A stretch of DNA of 64,000 nt from Cohnella ginsengisoli (lineage in GTDB: Bacteria > Bacillota > Bacilli > Paenibacillales > Paenibacillaceae): the NCBI RefSeq assembly GCF_029525555.1, contig NZ_JAPDHZ010000002.1, positions 595,868 through 659,867 on the forward strand, read 5' to 3'. How positions within the stretch are numbered: position 1 is the first letter of the stretch; each line of letters starts with the position of its first letter. A program made the position numbers and the translations under genes. The notes under the pieces were generated by a model, which was not told where the DNA came from, did not search any database, and worked only from the letters and a program-made list of their open reading frames with translations. Positions 1 to 8,183 of the stretch are shown here, piece after piece.

Positions 1-1
1 C

Positions 2-772
2 GCGGGTCAAGGCTGGGGTTCGGCGGAGACTTGGATCTGGCTCGGCATCGGGATCGTGTCGCTGACCGTCTTCGTGCTTGTCGAAAAGCGTGCGGTCGAG
101 CCGATCGTGCCGCTGCGGTTGTTCGCGAGCCGTCAGCGCTCCGGGGCTTATCTGGGTCGGTTTCTGCTGGTCGGCGGCAACTTTTCGCTCTTTTTCTTTA
201 TCCCGCAGTATTTGCAAAATGTGCTTGGCTTCGGTTCTCTTGAAGCGGGTCTAGCCTTTCTTCCGTTTACCGCGGCGCAATTCGGCATGATGTTCGTGAT
301 GCAAAGCCTCGTTCTCCGTTACGGCAACCGCAAATTGTTGATCGCCGGCCTGCTGCTGGCGGTCATCGGGACGCTGTGGATGAGCCGGACGATCGCCGCG
401 CAAACGGCGTATTTCCCGCAAATGTTTTTCCTGATGGTTATAATGGGCATCGGTTCCGGCTTAATGTTCCAGCCGCTCACCGCGCTTGGGCTCTCGAACG
501 TCGACGCGCGCGATTCCGGCGCGGCTTCGGGTCTCATAAATGTGGCGCATCAGAGCGGCGCCTCGCTGGGCTTGGCGATTCTCGTCACCGTTTTTAACGC
601 ATCGATCCAAGCAGGCCAAATCTCCGGGCAGCCATTCGCGCATGCGGTCTCGCATAGCTTGCTTGGATCCGTCGTCTTTCAGGCATCCGCCCTGGTCACG
701 TCTATCCTTCTGCTTATACCTCTGCGCGCATCTGCCCGCAGAGCGGGTCGACTAGCGGCTCGTCGGCGCTAA
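2..772 (+). CDS. MFS drug exporter, DHA2-like, C-terminal part
   Basis: The reading frame is open from the left edge, so the start lies outside the window and about 256 residues are visible. The protein is very hydrophobic, with about six or seven membrane segments. It contains the loop VEKRAVEPIVPLRLF, typical of 14-helix DHA2 (EmrB/QacA-type) proton-driven exporters, and ends in a basic cytoplasmic tail rich in Arg and Ala. The family exports drugs and other amphiphiles through the cytoplasmic membrane; the substrate cannot be read from the sequence. A hairpin with a short T-run follows about 30 bases after the stop. The family is fairly certain and the subfamily likely. Confidence 0.85.
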   Translation, partial: AGQGWGSAETWIWLGIGIVSLTVFVLVEKRAVEPIVPLRLFASRQRSGAYLGRFLLVGGNFSLFFFIPQYLQNVLGFGSLEAGLAFLPFTAAQFGMMFVMQSLVLRYGNRKLLIAGLLLAVIGTLWMSRTIAAQTAYFPQMFFLMVIMGIGSGLMFQPLTALGLSNVDARDSGAASGLINVAHQSGASLGLAILVTVFNASIQAGQISGQPFAHAVSHSLLGSVVFQASALVTSILLLIPLRASARRAGRLAARRR

Positions 773-800
773 CCGGGCCGATCGCATCATATTCGATCCG

Positions 801-831
801 GCAAGCTGCCGGTCGGGCAGCTTGCCTTTTC
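801..831 (+). terminator. Rho-independent terminator after the MFS gene
   Basis: A perfect 10-bp stem (GCAAGCTGCC at 801-810 and GGCAGCTTGC at 816-825) with a 5-base loop is followed by CTTTTC. It lies directly downstream of the MFS stop codon. Confidence 0.75.
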
Positions 832-997
832 TATGAGAACTGATCCGATACGTCCTCCCATTCCGTCAAGTCGGGCAGCTTCTGCATCCCCCAATAATCG
901 AGGCACATACCAAGGCACAGCCTGCATGTAGACACTTTCGCCAACCGGAGAGCTCGGCTCAAGCACGATAAAATCGCCGAGATCGGTTTCATCCTCA
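831..997 (-). pseudogene. Possible gene remnant downstream of the lipoprotein
   Basis: Directly beyond the lipoprotein stop, the minus strand can be read as protein-like text containing GDFIVLEPSSPVGESVYMQA in one frame. It continues as LDYWGMQKLPDLTEWEDV in another frame. No start codon with a ribosome binding site fits, and the two halves do not join in one frame. It may be the decayed end of a small protein gene. I do not recognise the family. Support is weak. Confidence 0.25.
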
Positions 998-1456
998 ATA
1001 GCGATCGTCTATTTTCCATTCATTATTTATTTTGACGAGCGAGTAGGACGTCCGGTCCGTCTCGTCGTTTTCCCACTCCCTCGTTACGAAGATCTCCGCG
1101 CCGGGTCCCGTCAAATTGTAGCTTTCGACTTGATAGCCGGTCAGATCGTAGGTTCGCGGCTCGAGGTCTTTTAAAAACCGCTTCATTTCATCGATGCTTT
1201 TCGAATCGGAGTCGTCCCCGGAGCACCACAAATATACGCGTTTTACAAAGTCATCGGTAGCGAACCGACTCCACCCCTCGATATGATTAAAGCTCGTAAA
1301 ATAACGTTCGATCGCAACGTTTAACTTGTCCGGCGTTAGCTCGCCCTTGCGTTCGACCTTGATCTCTTCTTGCGGAGATCGTGCATCCAAGCGACAGCCG
1401 CAAAGCATAATAATCAAGGCAAGGAACAGCAAGCAAAAAGCAGCTTTCGGTCTCAT
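995..1456 (-). CDS. Small putative lipoprotein
   Basis: A protein of 153 residues. The N-terminus has two basic residues, a hydrophobic stretch and a lipobox ending LCGC, with Cys21 as the probable lipidated residue. It is therefore probably anchored to the outer face of the cytoplasmic membrane. The mature part is charged and soluble and ends in TSYSLVKINNEWKIDDRY, the kind of beta-rich ending seen in NTF2/DUF4878-like small domains; that comparison is an inference. The start is supported by GGGAGG about 7 bases upstream (complement at 1464-1469). It stands alone, convergent with the MFS gene. Function unknown. Confidence 0.7.
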   Translation of the reverse strand: MRPKAAFCLLFLALIIMLCGCRLDARSPQEEIKVERKGELTPDKLNVAIERYFTSFNHIEGWSRFATDDFVKRVYLWCSGDDSDSKSIDEMKRFLKDLEPRTYDLTGYQVESYNLTGPGAEIFVTREWENDETDRTSYSLVKINNEWKIDDRY

Positions 1457-1569
1457 GGCAGCACCTCCCGTTTTATGAGTATATAGGCCGTCATCACCAT
1501 CCCATTACCCAGTATGCGCCCCCATTCCTTTTCCCGTCAGCTTACCCGCAAATTATTTACTTACTAATA

Positions 1570-1598
1570 TTGAGTTGCCTTATAATATAAAGTATAAT
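1570..1598 (+). promoter_or_regulatory. Sigma-A-type promoter of the LLM oxidoreductase gene
   Basis: TTGAGT (1570-1575), a 17-base spacer and TATAAT (1593-1598). The -10 box overlaps an in-frame upstream ATG at 1597, which would place that codon upstream of the transcription start. This decides for the ATG at 1627 as the real start of the following gene. Confidence 0.65.
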
Positions 1599-1626
1599 GG
1601 ATTTATCCGGAAGGGAGCGATCCACC

Positions 1627-2691
1627 ATGTCCGATCTAACGACTTCTAAAATGGAAATAGGAATCAGCACTTTTCTCGAAGCCGCTCCGAGAGACGGCGG
1701 CATCACGCACGCCGAGCGGCTGCGGCAGGCGGTCGAAGAGATCAATCTGGCCGAGCAGGCCGGCCTTGACGTCTACGCGATCGGGGAGCATCACCGCGCG
1801 GACTACGCAAGCTCCGCGCCGGCCGTCATTTTGGCCGCGGCAGCGGCCACGACCAAGCGGATCCGGCTCTCGAGCGCCGTGACCGTATTGTCTTCCGACG
1901 ACCCGGTCCGCGTGTACCAGGCGTTCTCGACGCTGGACGGCCTGTCGAACGGACGGGCGGAAATTATGGCGGGCCGCGGCTCGTTTATCGAATCGTTCCC
2001 GCTGTTCGGGTACGACCTGAATCACTACGACAGCCTGTTCGACGAAAAGCTGGAGCTGCTGCTCGCGATTCGCGAATCGGAAAAAGTAAGCTGGCGCGGC
2101 GGCCATCGTCCCGCGATTAAAAATCTCGGCGTCTATCCGCGCGCCGTCCAGGAGCCGCTGCCCGTATGGATCGGCACCGGCGGCAACCCGGAGTCGGCGG
2201 TTCGCGCCGGTACGCTGGGACTGCCGGTCGTGTTCGCCATCATCGGCGGCATGCCGGAGCGGTTCGCGCCGCTCGTCGCCCTTTACAAGGAATCGGCAGC
2301 GAAGGCCGGCCACGACGTAAGCAAGCTGCAGATCGCGACGCACTCGCACGGCTTCATCTCGGACACGACCGACAAGGCCGCGGACTTGTTCTACCCGTCG
2401 ACGGCGGCCCAGATGAACACGATCGGACGAGAGCGCGGCTGGCCGCCCTATACGCGCGACTCGTTCGACGCCGCCCGCAGCTTGCGCGGCGCCCTCTACG
2501 TCGGCGATCCCGAGTACGTCGCCGAGAAGATCGTGCTGCTCCAGCGAAACCTCGGCGTGACGCGCTTCATGCTGCACGCGGACGTGAGCACCTTGCCCCA
2601 TCGCGAGCTGCTTCGCACGATCGAGCTGCTCGGCACGAAGGTGGCGCCGATCGTTCACAAGGAGCTGGCCCGCCAAGCGGCGCAAAAATAA
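1627..2691 (+). CDS. LLM-class flavin-dependent oxidoreductase
   Basis: A 354-residue luciferase-like monooxygenase of the bacterial TIM-barrel family, which uses FMNH2 from a separate reductase to oxidise small organic substrates. The family is shown by the N-terminal IGISTFLEAAP strand, AEQAGLDVYAIGEHHRADY with its conserved histidines, PAVILAAAAATTKRIRL, and the long GGNPESAVRAG and LVALYKESA regions. The length is normal for the family. The ATG at 1627 is preceded by GGAAGGG about 10 bases upstream; an earlier in-frame ATG at 1597 lies inside the -10 promoter box. The gene is monocistronic with its own promoter and a weak hairpin after the stop. The substrate cannot be inferred. Confidence 0.88.
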   Translation: MSDLTTSKMEIGISTFLEAAPRDGGITHAERLRQAVEEINLAEQAGLDVYAIGEHHRADYASSAPAVILAAAAATTKRIRLSSAVTVLSSDDPVRVYQAFSTLDGLSNGRAEIMAGRGSFIESFPLFGYDLNHYDSLFDEKLELLLAIRESEKVSWRGGHRPAIKNLGVYPRAVQEPLPVWIGTGGNPESAVRAGTLGLPVVFAIIGGMPERFAPLVALYKESAAKAGHDVSKLQIATHSHGFISDTTDKAADLFYPSTAAQMNTIGRERGWPPYTRDSFDAARSLRGALYVGDPEYVAEKIVLLQRNLGVTRFMLHADVSTLPHRELLRTIELLGTKVAPIVHKELARQAAQK

Positions 2692-2748
2692 TGCGCGCAA
2701 GCTCCATCCGCTGCATATACGTTCTGATGCGCAAACAAGCATGATGAA

Positions 2749-2775
2749 GACCGGGCGGTCGCAGCCCGGTCTTTG
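2749..2775 (+). terminator. Weak terminator after the LLM gene
   Basis: GACCGGGC (2749-2756) pairs with GCCCGGTC (2764-2771) and is followed by only three T residues. It is a stable stem with a poor T-run. Confidence 0.5.
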
Positions 2776-2804
2776 TCGTTCAATCCGAGTTCCCTCCGGC
2801 CATA

Positions 2805-2833
2805 TTGACAACCCGTTCGCCTGTCCCTACTAT
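2805..2833 (+). promoter_or_regulatory. Promoter of the LacI-type regulator gene
   Basis: A perfect TTGACA (2805-2810), a 17-base spacer and TACTAT (2828-2833) lie about 50 bases upstream of the regulator start codon. Confidence 0.6.
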
Positions 2834-2882
2834 TTAGATCACAGGATACCGAATGCCGACAGGCGCGATAAGGAATGATGAG

Positions 2883-3921
2883 ATGAGCGACGAACAAGGA
2901 CGCCCTCCGGCCAAAGCGACGACCTTAAAGGATATTGCCGAGCAGACCGGATTTACGATCAATACGGTGTCTCGCGCGCTTAAAAATAAAGGCGACATCT
3001 CCGCCGCCACCATCAAGCTGATCCGGCAAAAAGCCGAGGAGCTCGGTTATATCGGCAACGTCATGGCCAGCTCGCTTCGTTCCGGCACCACGAAGACGAT
3101 CGCCGTGATCGTCGCGGACGTATCCAATCCCCACTTTTCCATCGCCGTCAAGGAGATCGAGCGAGCCGCGAGAATGCAGGATTATACAACTTTTATTTTG
3201 AACGCGTACGAAGACCAGGACGCCGAACGCAAGGCGATCCAGTCCGCATTGTCCAAAAACGTGGACGGCATCATCATTTGCCCCTCACAGGGGGAGCGAA
3301 AACAATCTGGCTTTTCTGGAACGCACAGGTACACCGTTCGTCCTGTTGGGGCGCCATTTGAACGACGATGCAATGGATTACGTCGTGAGCGACGACGAAA
3401 AAGGCGGCTATCTGGCAACCAAACACCTGCTCGAGCTCGGACACCGCGACATCCTTTTCCTGAATGCGCATCATTCGATATCGAGCTCGCGCGAGCGACT
3501 GGCCGGCTACAAGCGGGCGCTGTCGGAAACGGGCGTTGCCGCAAAGCCGGAGCTGATCCGCGAAGTGTCCCATCTCGCGGGCGGCGTCAAAAACGAGATG
3601 AGCGACGTCATCAAATCCAAGCTCCCCTATACCGCGCTTTTCGCCTTTAACGATATGATGGCCTGGGAGGCCATTTATGTGCTGAACAAGCACCAGATCC
3701 GCGTACCGGATCAAATCAGCGTCGTCGGCTTCGACAACATTCAATCGCGGCTGTTCGTTCCTTTCCCGCTCACGAGCGTCAGCAACGCCAAAGGAAAAAC
3801 CTCCCGCAGAGCGTTCGAGATTTTGCTGAAAAAAATGCACAAACAAAACGCCGGCAAACGCTACAATGAAATCGTCGATACGCGGCTCGTCGTCCGGGAA
3901 AGCACGAGATCTTTGCTTTAA
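2883..3921 (+). CDS. LacI-family transcriptional regulator (one frameshift)
   Basis: N-terminal LacI helix-turn-helix (TTLKDIAEQTGFTINTVSRA, with the hinge helix at VMASSLRSG) followed by a periplasmic-binding-protein-like sensor ending in the usual VVGFDNIQSRLF and PLTSV blocks. About 345 residues, normal for the family. The frame breaks at a run of five G (3290-3294). Removing one G joins the halves as CPSQGSENNLAFLERTG, exactly the expected LacI sequence. The start at 2883 has AAGGA 8 bases upstream; an in-frame ATG at 2853 lacks one. It precedes a sugar operon that has a palindromic operator, so it is probably the local repressor. Either the G-run is an over-call or the gene is broken. 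Confidence 0.85.
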
Positions 3922-3942
3922 GCGTCGCCAAGCCATAAGGAA

Positions 3943-3992
3943 GCGTCGGCTTCGCAGGGTTCTTCCCTCCCTGCGAAGCCGACGCCTTTTTT
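3943..3992 (+). terminator. Strong terminator after lacI-type gene
   Basis: A perfect 17-bp stem (GCGTCGGCTTCGCAGGG at 3943-3959 with its complement at 3969-3985) with a 9-base loop, followed by seven T residues. It separates the regulator from the operon. Confidence 0.9.
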
Positions 3993-3995
3993 ATA

Positions 3996-4024
3996 TTGAC
4001 AGCGATTCCAATCTCATTTACTGT
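3996..4024 (+). promoter_or_regulatory. Promoter of the sugar-catabolic operon
   Basis: A perfect TTGACA (3996-4001), a 17-base spacer and TACTGT (4019-4024). The -10 box runs directly into the palindromic operator at 4023-4046, an arrangement suited to repression. Confidence 0.6.
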
Positions 4025-4046
4025 TAACATTATCGTTAATGTTAAC
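4023..4046. promoter_or_regulatory. Palindromic operator, probable LacI-family site
   Basis: GTTAACATTA (4023-4032) and its exact reverse complement TAATGTTAAC (4037-4046) are separated by TCGT. The site overlaps the 3' end of the -10 box and the transcription start of the sugar operon. LacI-family operators are palindromes of about this size, often with CG near the centre. The regulator gene is immediately upstream. That this protein binds this site is an inference. Confidence 0.65.
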
Positions 4047-4082
4047 GTTCATGTTTGCTAATGAAGGAGAGGAGCGACCCGC

Positions 4083-4985
4083 ATGACACTTGATTTGAAG
4101 CTTGGCATTAATATGGGCTTCGCGAACAACAAGTACCCCGAGCCGCACGTTTGGACCCGCATCGTCGCCGAAGAATTGGGGCTAAAATACGTGCAGTTCG
4201 TAGCCGACCTGCTGAATGTCTATTTGCCGGACGACATCGTCGAGGAGCAAACCGAACAGATCATCGAAAATGCGGACAAATACGGCTTGTCGATCACGAG
4301 CAGCTTCCTCAGCTCCTTCACGCGGGTGAATCACTTCATGCACCCCGATGCCAAGCAGCGGCAAGCCTGGCTCGCCTGGTTCAAAAAGTTCGCGGCGATC
4401 TCCGCGAAGATGGGCGCCAAGATGACGGGCGGCCATCCCGGCATTCTGACTTTTTCGGACTACGACAGCCCGGCGATCCGCGAAGAACGAACGGCGGAGG
4501 GCATCAAGTATTGGCAGGAGCTCAGCTGGTTCTGCAAGGATCTGGGCATGACCTGCATGATCTTCGAGCCGATGTCCGTGCCCAGGGAGTTCGCCAATAC
4601 CGTCGAGGAGACGCGGGAGCTGCTTGCCCGGCTGAACGATGGCGCGGGTGTTCCCTTCAAGCTATGTCTCGACCCGGGCCATGCGCCGCATCCGAACGAC
4701 CGGGATCCGTATCGCTGGATTCGCGAGCTGGGAAGCCTGTCCCCCATCGTCCATCTGCAGCAGACCGAAGCCGGACACAGCCGGCATTGGCCGTTCACGA
4801 AGACTTACAACGATATCGGCATCATCCATGCGGACAAGGTCATCGAAGCGCTCGAAGCGTCCGGGGCCACGGAAGCGGAACTCATTTTTGAAATTTACCA
4901 TCGCGAGGCGTGGTCGTCGGAATTCAGCATTATCCCCGACCATCAGGAATCGGTCGCCTACTGGCGGCAATACGTCAAGCAATGA
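4083..4985 (+). CDS. Sugar phosphate isomerase/epimerase, TIM barrel
   Basis: A 300-residue protein of the xylose isomerase-like TIM-barrel superfamily (AP endonuclease 2 fold). Candidate metal and catalytic residues occur at strand ends: the Glu in MIFEPMS, LCLDPGHAPHP, HLQQTEAGHSRHWPF and the Glu in FEIYHREAW. These are the usual positions for the two glutamates, aspartate and histidine that hold the divalent metal. The start at 4083 has AAGGAGAGGA upstream. It is the first gene of an operon followed 24 bases later by a PfkB kinase and then by a fucose-isomerase-like enzyme, so it probably interconverts a keto-sugar or its phosphate. The exact substrate is unknown. Confidence 0.85.
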   Translation: MTLDLKLGINMGFANNKYPEPHVWTRIVAEELGLKYVQFVADLLNVYLPDDIVEEQTEQIIENADKYGLSITSSFLSSFTRVNHFMHPDAKQRQAWLAWFKKFAAISAKMGAKMTGGHPGILTFSDYDSPAIREERTAEGIKYWQELSWFCKDLGMTCMIFEPMSVPREFANTVEETRELLARLNDGAGVPFKLCLDPGHAPHPNDRDPYRWIRELGSLSPIVHLQQTEAGHSRHWPFTKTYNDIGIIHADKVIEALEASGATEAELIFEIYHREAWSSEFSIIPDHQESVAYWRQYVKQ

Positions 4986-5009
4986 CGCCGTAACCGAAGG
5001 AGATCAGAC

Positions 5010-6222
5010 ATGGCGGAAAACAACGGTCCGGTGCCGGCGCCGGCGGAGGTGTGGGTATGCGGACATATATCGATCGACGTGATCCCGAAGTTTATCCAGG
5101 GAGAATCCGACAGCGGCCGACTGGCGCCCGGCGCGCTGATCGAGGTCGGCGAAGCGGCGTTTTGCACCGGCGGCGCCGTCTCCAATACGGGGATCGCGCT
5201 TCATCGGCTGGGAACGCCCGTCCGTTTGATCGGAAAGGTAAGCGACGATATTTTCGGAAGCCTCACGCTTAATCTCCTTCGCGAAGTTCATCCTGCGCTT
5301 GCGGAGGGGATCGCCAGCGTCTCCGGGGAAACCAGCTCCTATACGTTCGTCGTCAACCCGCCGGGCATCGATCGGACCTTCCTGCATTGCCCGGGCACCA
5401 ACGATACGTTTACGGAGCGCGATATCGGCTGGGACCAGGTCCCTGCCGCCCGTCACTTTCACTTCGGCTATCCGCCGCTTATGAAGCGGATGTACGACGA
5501 CGACGGCGATCGGCTGACCGGCATCTTGAAGAAGGCGCGGGAGAAAGGGATGACGGTCTCTCTGGACATGGCGATGCCCGGCAAAGGAACGGCGGCTTAC
5601 CGGGCCGATTGGACCGGCATATTATCGAGAGCGCTCCCCATCGTAGACGTGTTCATGCCAAGCCTCGAAGAGATGCTCATGATGGTGAATCGCGAGCTCT
5701 ACGAGCAATCGGGGCTGTCGGGGGGACGAGCTCTGCGAATCGATATCCGTGGAGACAATCCGGACGCTTGCCGGGAGCTTGCTGGCGATGGGCTGCGGCA
5801 TCGTCGCGCTCAAGCTGGGCGCTTGCGGCCTGTATATGCGAAGCGCCGCGCAATTGCCGAACGGCCTTGCCGGGCGGCTGGCGCCGTTAGCCGGCGACGC
5901 ATGGAGCGGTCGGGAGCTGTGGGCGCCCTGCTTCCGGACGGACGTAGCGGGAACGACCGGTGCCGGCGACTGTACGATCGCAGGCTTCATCCAAGGTCTC
6001 CTTTTGCAGCTGGGACCCGAAGCTGCGATGACGGGCGCGGTGGCGGTCGGCGCCTGCAGCGTCGAGCGGCTGGGCGCGACGGACGGCATCGTCCCATGGG
6101 ATCGCGTGCAGGAAAGGATCCGTTCGGGCTGGGACCGGCTCCCCGTCGGGAGATCGATGGAGGGCTGGCGCTGGGAAGAGCAAGCCGGGATATGGATCGG
6201 ACCGGCGGACCGACAGGGATAG
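5010..6222 (+). CDS. PfkB-family carbohydrate kinase (one frameshift)
   Basis: A ribokinase/PfkB-type sugar kinase, about 404 residues once joined. The N-terminus carries VWVCGHISIDVIPKF and the glycine-rich GGAVSNTGIALHRLG. The C-terminal half carries GTTGAGDCTIAGF with the catalytic base Asp. The frame is broken in a run of six G (5720-5725). Removing one G joins SGLSGDELCESISVETIRTL and restores the continuous protein. The start has AAGGAGA 7 bases upstream. It probably phosphorylates the keto-sugar handled by its two isomerase neighbours. Without the correction the gene loses its catalytic GAGD half. It is longer than usual for the family at the C-terminus. Confidence 0.85.
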
Positions 6223-6271
6223 GAATTGAATGATCCTCGCTTTCGGGGATCTAACCAAGGAGGAACGAGTT

Positions 6272-7702
6272 ATGGCGCGCAAACATATGAATCGGACGAA
6301 GCTTGGGGTAATCGTCGGCAATCGGGGCTTCTTCCCCGGCCACCTGTGCGAATCGGGACGAACGGAGATTCTCCGCGTCCTGGAGGAAGAAGGCATAGAC
6401 GCGGTTATTTTAGATATCGCGGACACGAAGTACGGCGCGGTCATGACGCTGGATGACGCCAAAGCCTGCGGTAATCTGTTCAAAGCCCACCGCGACCAGA
6501 TCGACGGCATCCTCGTCACGCTGCCGAACTTCGGCGACGAGAAGGCGATTGCGAATACGATCCGTTATTCGGGTCTGAACGTCCCCGTACTCGTCCATGC
6601 CTTCAATGACGACATGACCAAGATGGGCATCCAGGATCGACGCGACAGCTTCTGCGGGAAAATGTCAGTCTGCAACAATCTCAAGCAATACGGCATTCCT
6701 TTTACGCTGACTGCCCTCCATACCGTGGATCCGTCGAGCGAGAGCTTCCGCCGCGATCTGCGCAGCTTCGCCGGAACTTGCCGCGTCGTCAAGTCGCTTC
6801 GCCATGCGCGTCTCGGCTCGATCGGCGCCCGTCCGGCCTCCTTTAACACGGTCCGCTACAGCGAGAAGCTGCTTGAACGCTCCGGCATTACGATCGAGAC
6901 GCTGGATCTGTCCGAAGTATTCGGCCGCGCGAACAAACGCAAAGAAAGCGATCCGGCCGTCAAACGCAAGCTGGAGGAAATCGCGGCTTATGTCGACGTA
7001 AAGGGATTTCCGCAGGAAAATCTCGTCCGCATGGCTTCCCTCGGCGTCGTCGTCGAGGCGTGGATGGACGAAAACGACCTTGCCGGCACGGCGCTGCAAT
7101 GCTGGACGTCGATGGAGGAATACTTCGGCATCGTGCCCTGCACGATTATGAGCATGCTCAGCAGCAGTCTCATTCCGAGCGCCTGCGAGGTCGACATCAC
7201 CGGCCTGGTCGGCATGTACGCGCTCCAGCAGGCGTCGGGCAGGCCCAGCGCGCTGCTCGATTGGAACAACAACTACGGGGCCGATCCGGATAAAGGCGTC
7301 GTCTTCCACTGCAGCAACCTGCCGAAGGAAGTTTTCGAAGAGATTCATATGGACTATCACGAGATTTTATCCGGCACCGTGGGCAGGGAAAATACGCTCG
7401 GCACGATCCAGGGTCGAATCAAAGCGAGCCCGTTCACGTACTGCGGCATAACGACCGACGATCTGAACGGCGGCATCGCGGCTTATACAGGCGAAGGACT
7501 GTTCACCCGCGACCCGCTGCTGACGTTCGGCGGCTACGGCGTCGTTCAGGTGCCGAAGTTCCAGAAGCTGCTTCGATACATTTGCGAGAACGGCTTCGAG
7601 CATCACGTCTCGTCCAGCATGTCGTCGGTCGCGGATTCCCTGGAGGAAGCGCTGGGCAAATATATGGGCTGGAAAACGTATCGGCACGAGGCGGAGATTT
7701 AA
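6272..7702 (+). CDS. L-fucose/L-arabinose isomerase-family protein
   Basis: A 476-residue protein resembling the FucI/AraA-fold aldose-ketose isomerases, which use Mn2+ or a similar metal. Candidate metal ligands are the Glu in VVVEAWMDENDL, the acidic pair in ACEVDITGLVG, and a His in VVFHCSNLP. The length is normal. The ATG at 6272 has a perfect AAGGAGG 8 bases upstream, whereas the longer in-frame start at 6230 overlaps the kinase end and has none. As third gene of the operon it would supply the ketose for the kinase. A strong double hairpin terminates the operon. No transporter is present, so uptake must be encoded elsewhere. Substrate unknown. Confidence 0.85.
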   Translation: MARKHMNRTKLGVIVGNRGFFPGHLCESGRTEILRVLEEEGIDAVILDIADTKYGAVMTLDDAKACGNLFKAHRDQIDGILVTLPNFGDEKAIANTIRYSGLNVPVLVHAFNDDMTKMGIQDRRDSFCGKMSVCNNLKQYGIPFTLTALHTVDPSSESFRRDLRSFAGTCRVVKSLRHARLGSIGARPASFNTVRYSEKLLERSGITIETLDLSEVFGRANKRKESDPAVKRKLEEIAAYVDVKGFPQENLVRMASLGVVVEAWMDENDLAGTALQCWTSMEEYFGIVPCTIMSMLSSSLIPSACEVDITGLVGMYALQQASGRPSALLDWNNNYGADPDKGVVFHCSNLPKEVFEEIHMDYHEILSGTVGRENTLGTIQGRIKASPFTYCGITTDDLNGGIAAYTGEGLFTRDPLLTFGGYGVVQVPKFQKLLRYICENGFEHHVSSSMSSVADSLEEALGKYMGWKTYRHEAEI

Positions 7703-7726
7703 GATTTCTGTTTCATTTAAAAAAAA

Positions 7727-7806
7727 GCCTGCGGATACCGTTCCGTTAAGAACGAATATCCGCAGGCCGGGAGCTCGGGCATTAACCCCGAGCTTCCTTT
7801 TTTTAT
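7727..7806. terminator. Double-hairpin terminator, probably bidirectional
   Basis: Two hairpins occur in succession. GCCTGCGGATA (7727-7737) pairs with TATCCGCAGGC (7757-7767). GAGCTCGGG (7771-7779) pairs with CCCGAGCTT (7787-7795) and is followed by a run of seven T. An A-run precedes the first stem, so it can also stop transcription from the other side. Before the transposon arrived, this would have served nrdJ as well. Confidence 0.8.
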
Positions 7807-7979
7807 TTGACGAACAAATTGAATATCGCTTGAGCGGCTTCTATTGCGAAGCGTATCGGATTCCCCGCCTCATACGCAGCCGCCACATCGGAAGCATACC
7901 ATGCGCCGCTGTCGATGTCGCCGAATAGCATCGGCCGGCCGGAATCCTCGAGGTCCAGTCCCCGGTTCAAGAGCACGGT
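7803..7979 (-). pseudogene. Remnant of an S-layer-homology (SLH) domain gene
   Basis: The minus strand reads VLLNRGLDLEDSG, then FGDIDSGAWYASDVAAAYEAG and a hydrophobic end AIFNLFVK before a stop. FxDxxxGAWYxxxVAAAYEAG is the typical core of an SLH domain, which binds secondary cell-wall polymer in Bacillales. Only about 58 codons remain. On the other side of the transposon the frame continues for only a few codons before nrdJ, without a start. It was therefore already a fragment before insertion. Confidence 0.5.
7975..7979. repeat. Target-site duplication, left copy (ACGGT)
   Basis: ACGGT directly abuts the left terminal TGTTGTCCG of the transposon. The identical ACGGT abuts the right terminus at 55498-55502. 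Five-base duplications are characteristic of the Tn7/Tn5053 DDE transposons. Confidence 0.92.
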
Positions 7980-8005
7980 TGTTGTCCGTCACAATAATTG
8001 CAAAA
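7980..8005 (+). repeat. Left terminal inverted repeat
   Basis: It begins TGTTGTCCGTCAC and continues AATAATTGCAAAA. The first 13 bases are identical to the right end read inward, and 23 of 25 match overall. It contains the outermost probable TnsB site. Confidence 0.92.
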
Positions 8006-8043
8006 GTCAGACCCGAAAAGCCACGCCACTCAAGGACCGCTTT

Positions 8044-8120
8044 CACAATTACAGCAAAAACTCACCAAGATAATTGCAAAAACTACACCGCTACTCCAAG
8101 ATAATTGCAAAATAATTGTA
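8044..8120 (+). repeat. Internal TnsB-binding-type repeats, left end
   Basis: Three further copies of the end motif lie inside the terminal repeat: CACAATTACAGCAAAAA (8044-8060), CCAAGATAATTGCAAAA (about 8065-8081) and the same CCAAGATAATTGCAAAA (about 8096-8112). Multiple transposase-binding repeats of this kind mark Tn7-family ends. That TnsB binds them is an inference. Confidence 0.7.
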
Positions 8121-8183
8121 CGTTGTTTTCTCCAAGCGATAATAAAAAACCACCCCAGCCTAGGGATGGCTTCAAATAGTTGT

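Noticed and set aside
1636..2811. A 391-codon open frame antisense to the LLM oxidoreductase
   Set aside because: Arg-rich shadow without motifs. The sense frame has promoter, ribosome binding site and family signature.
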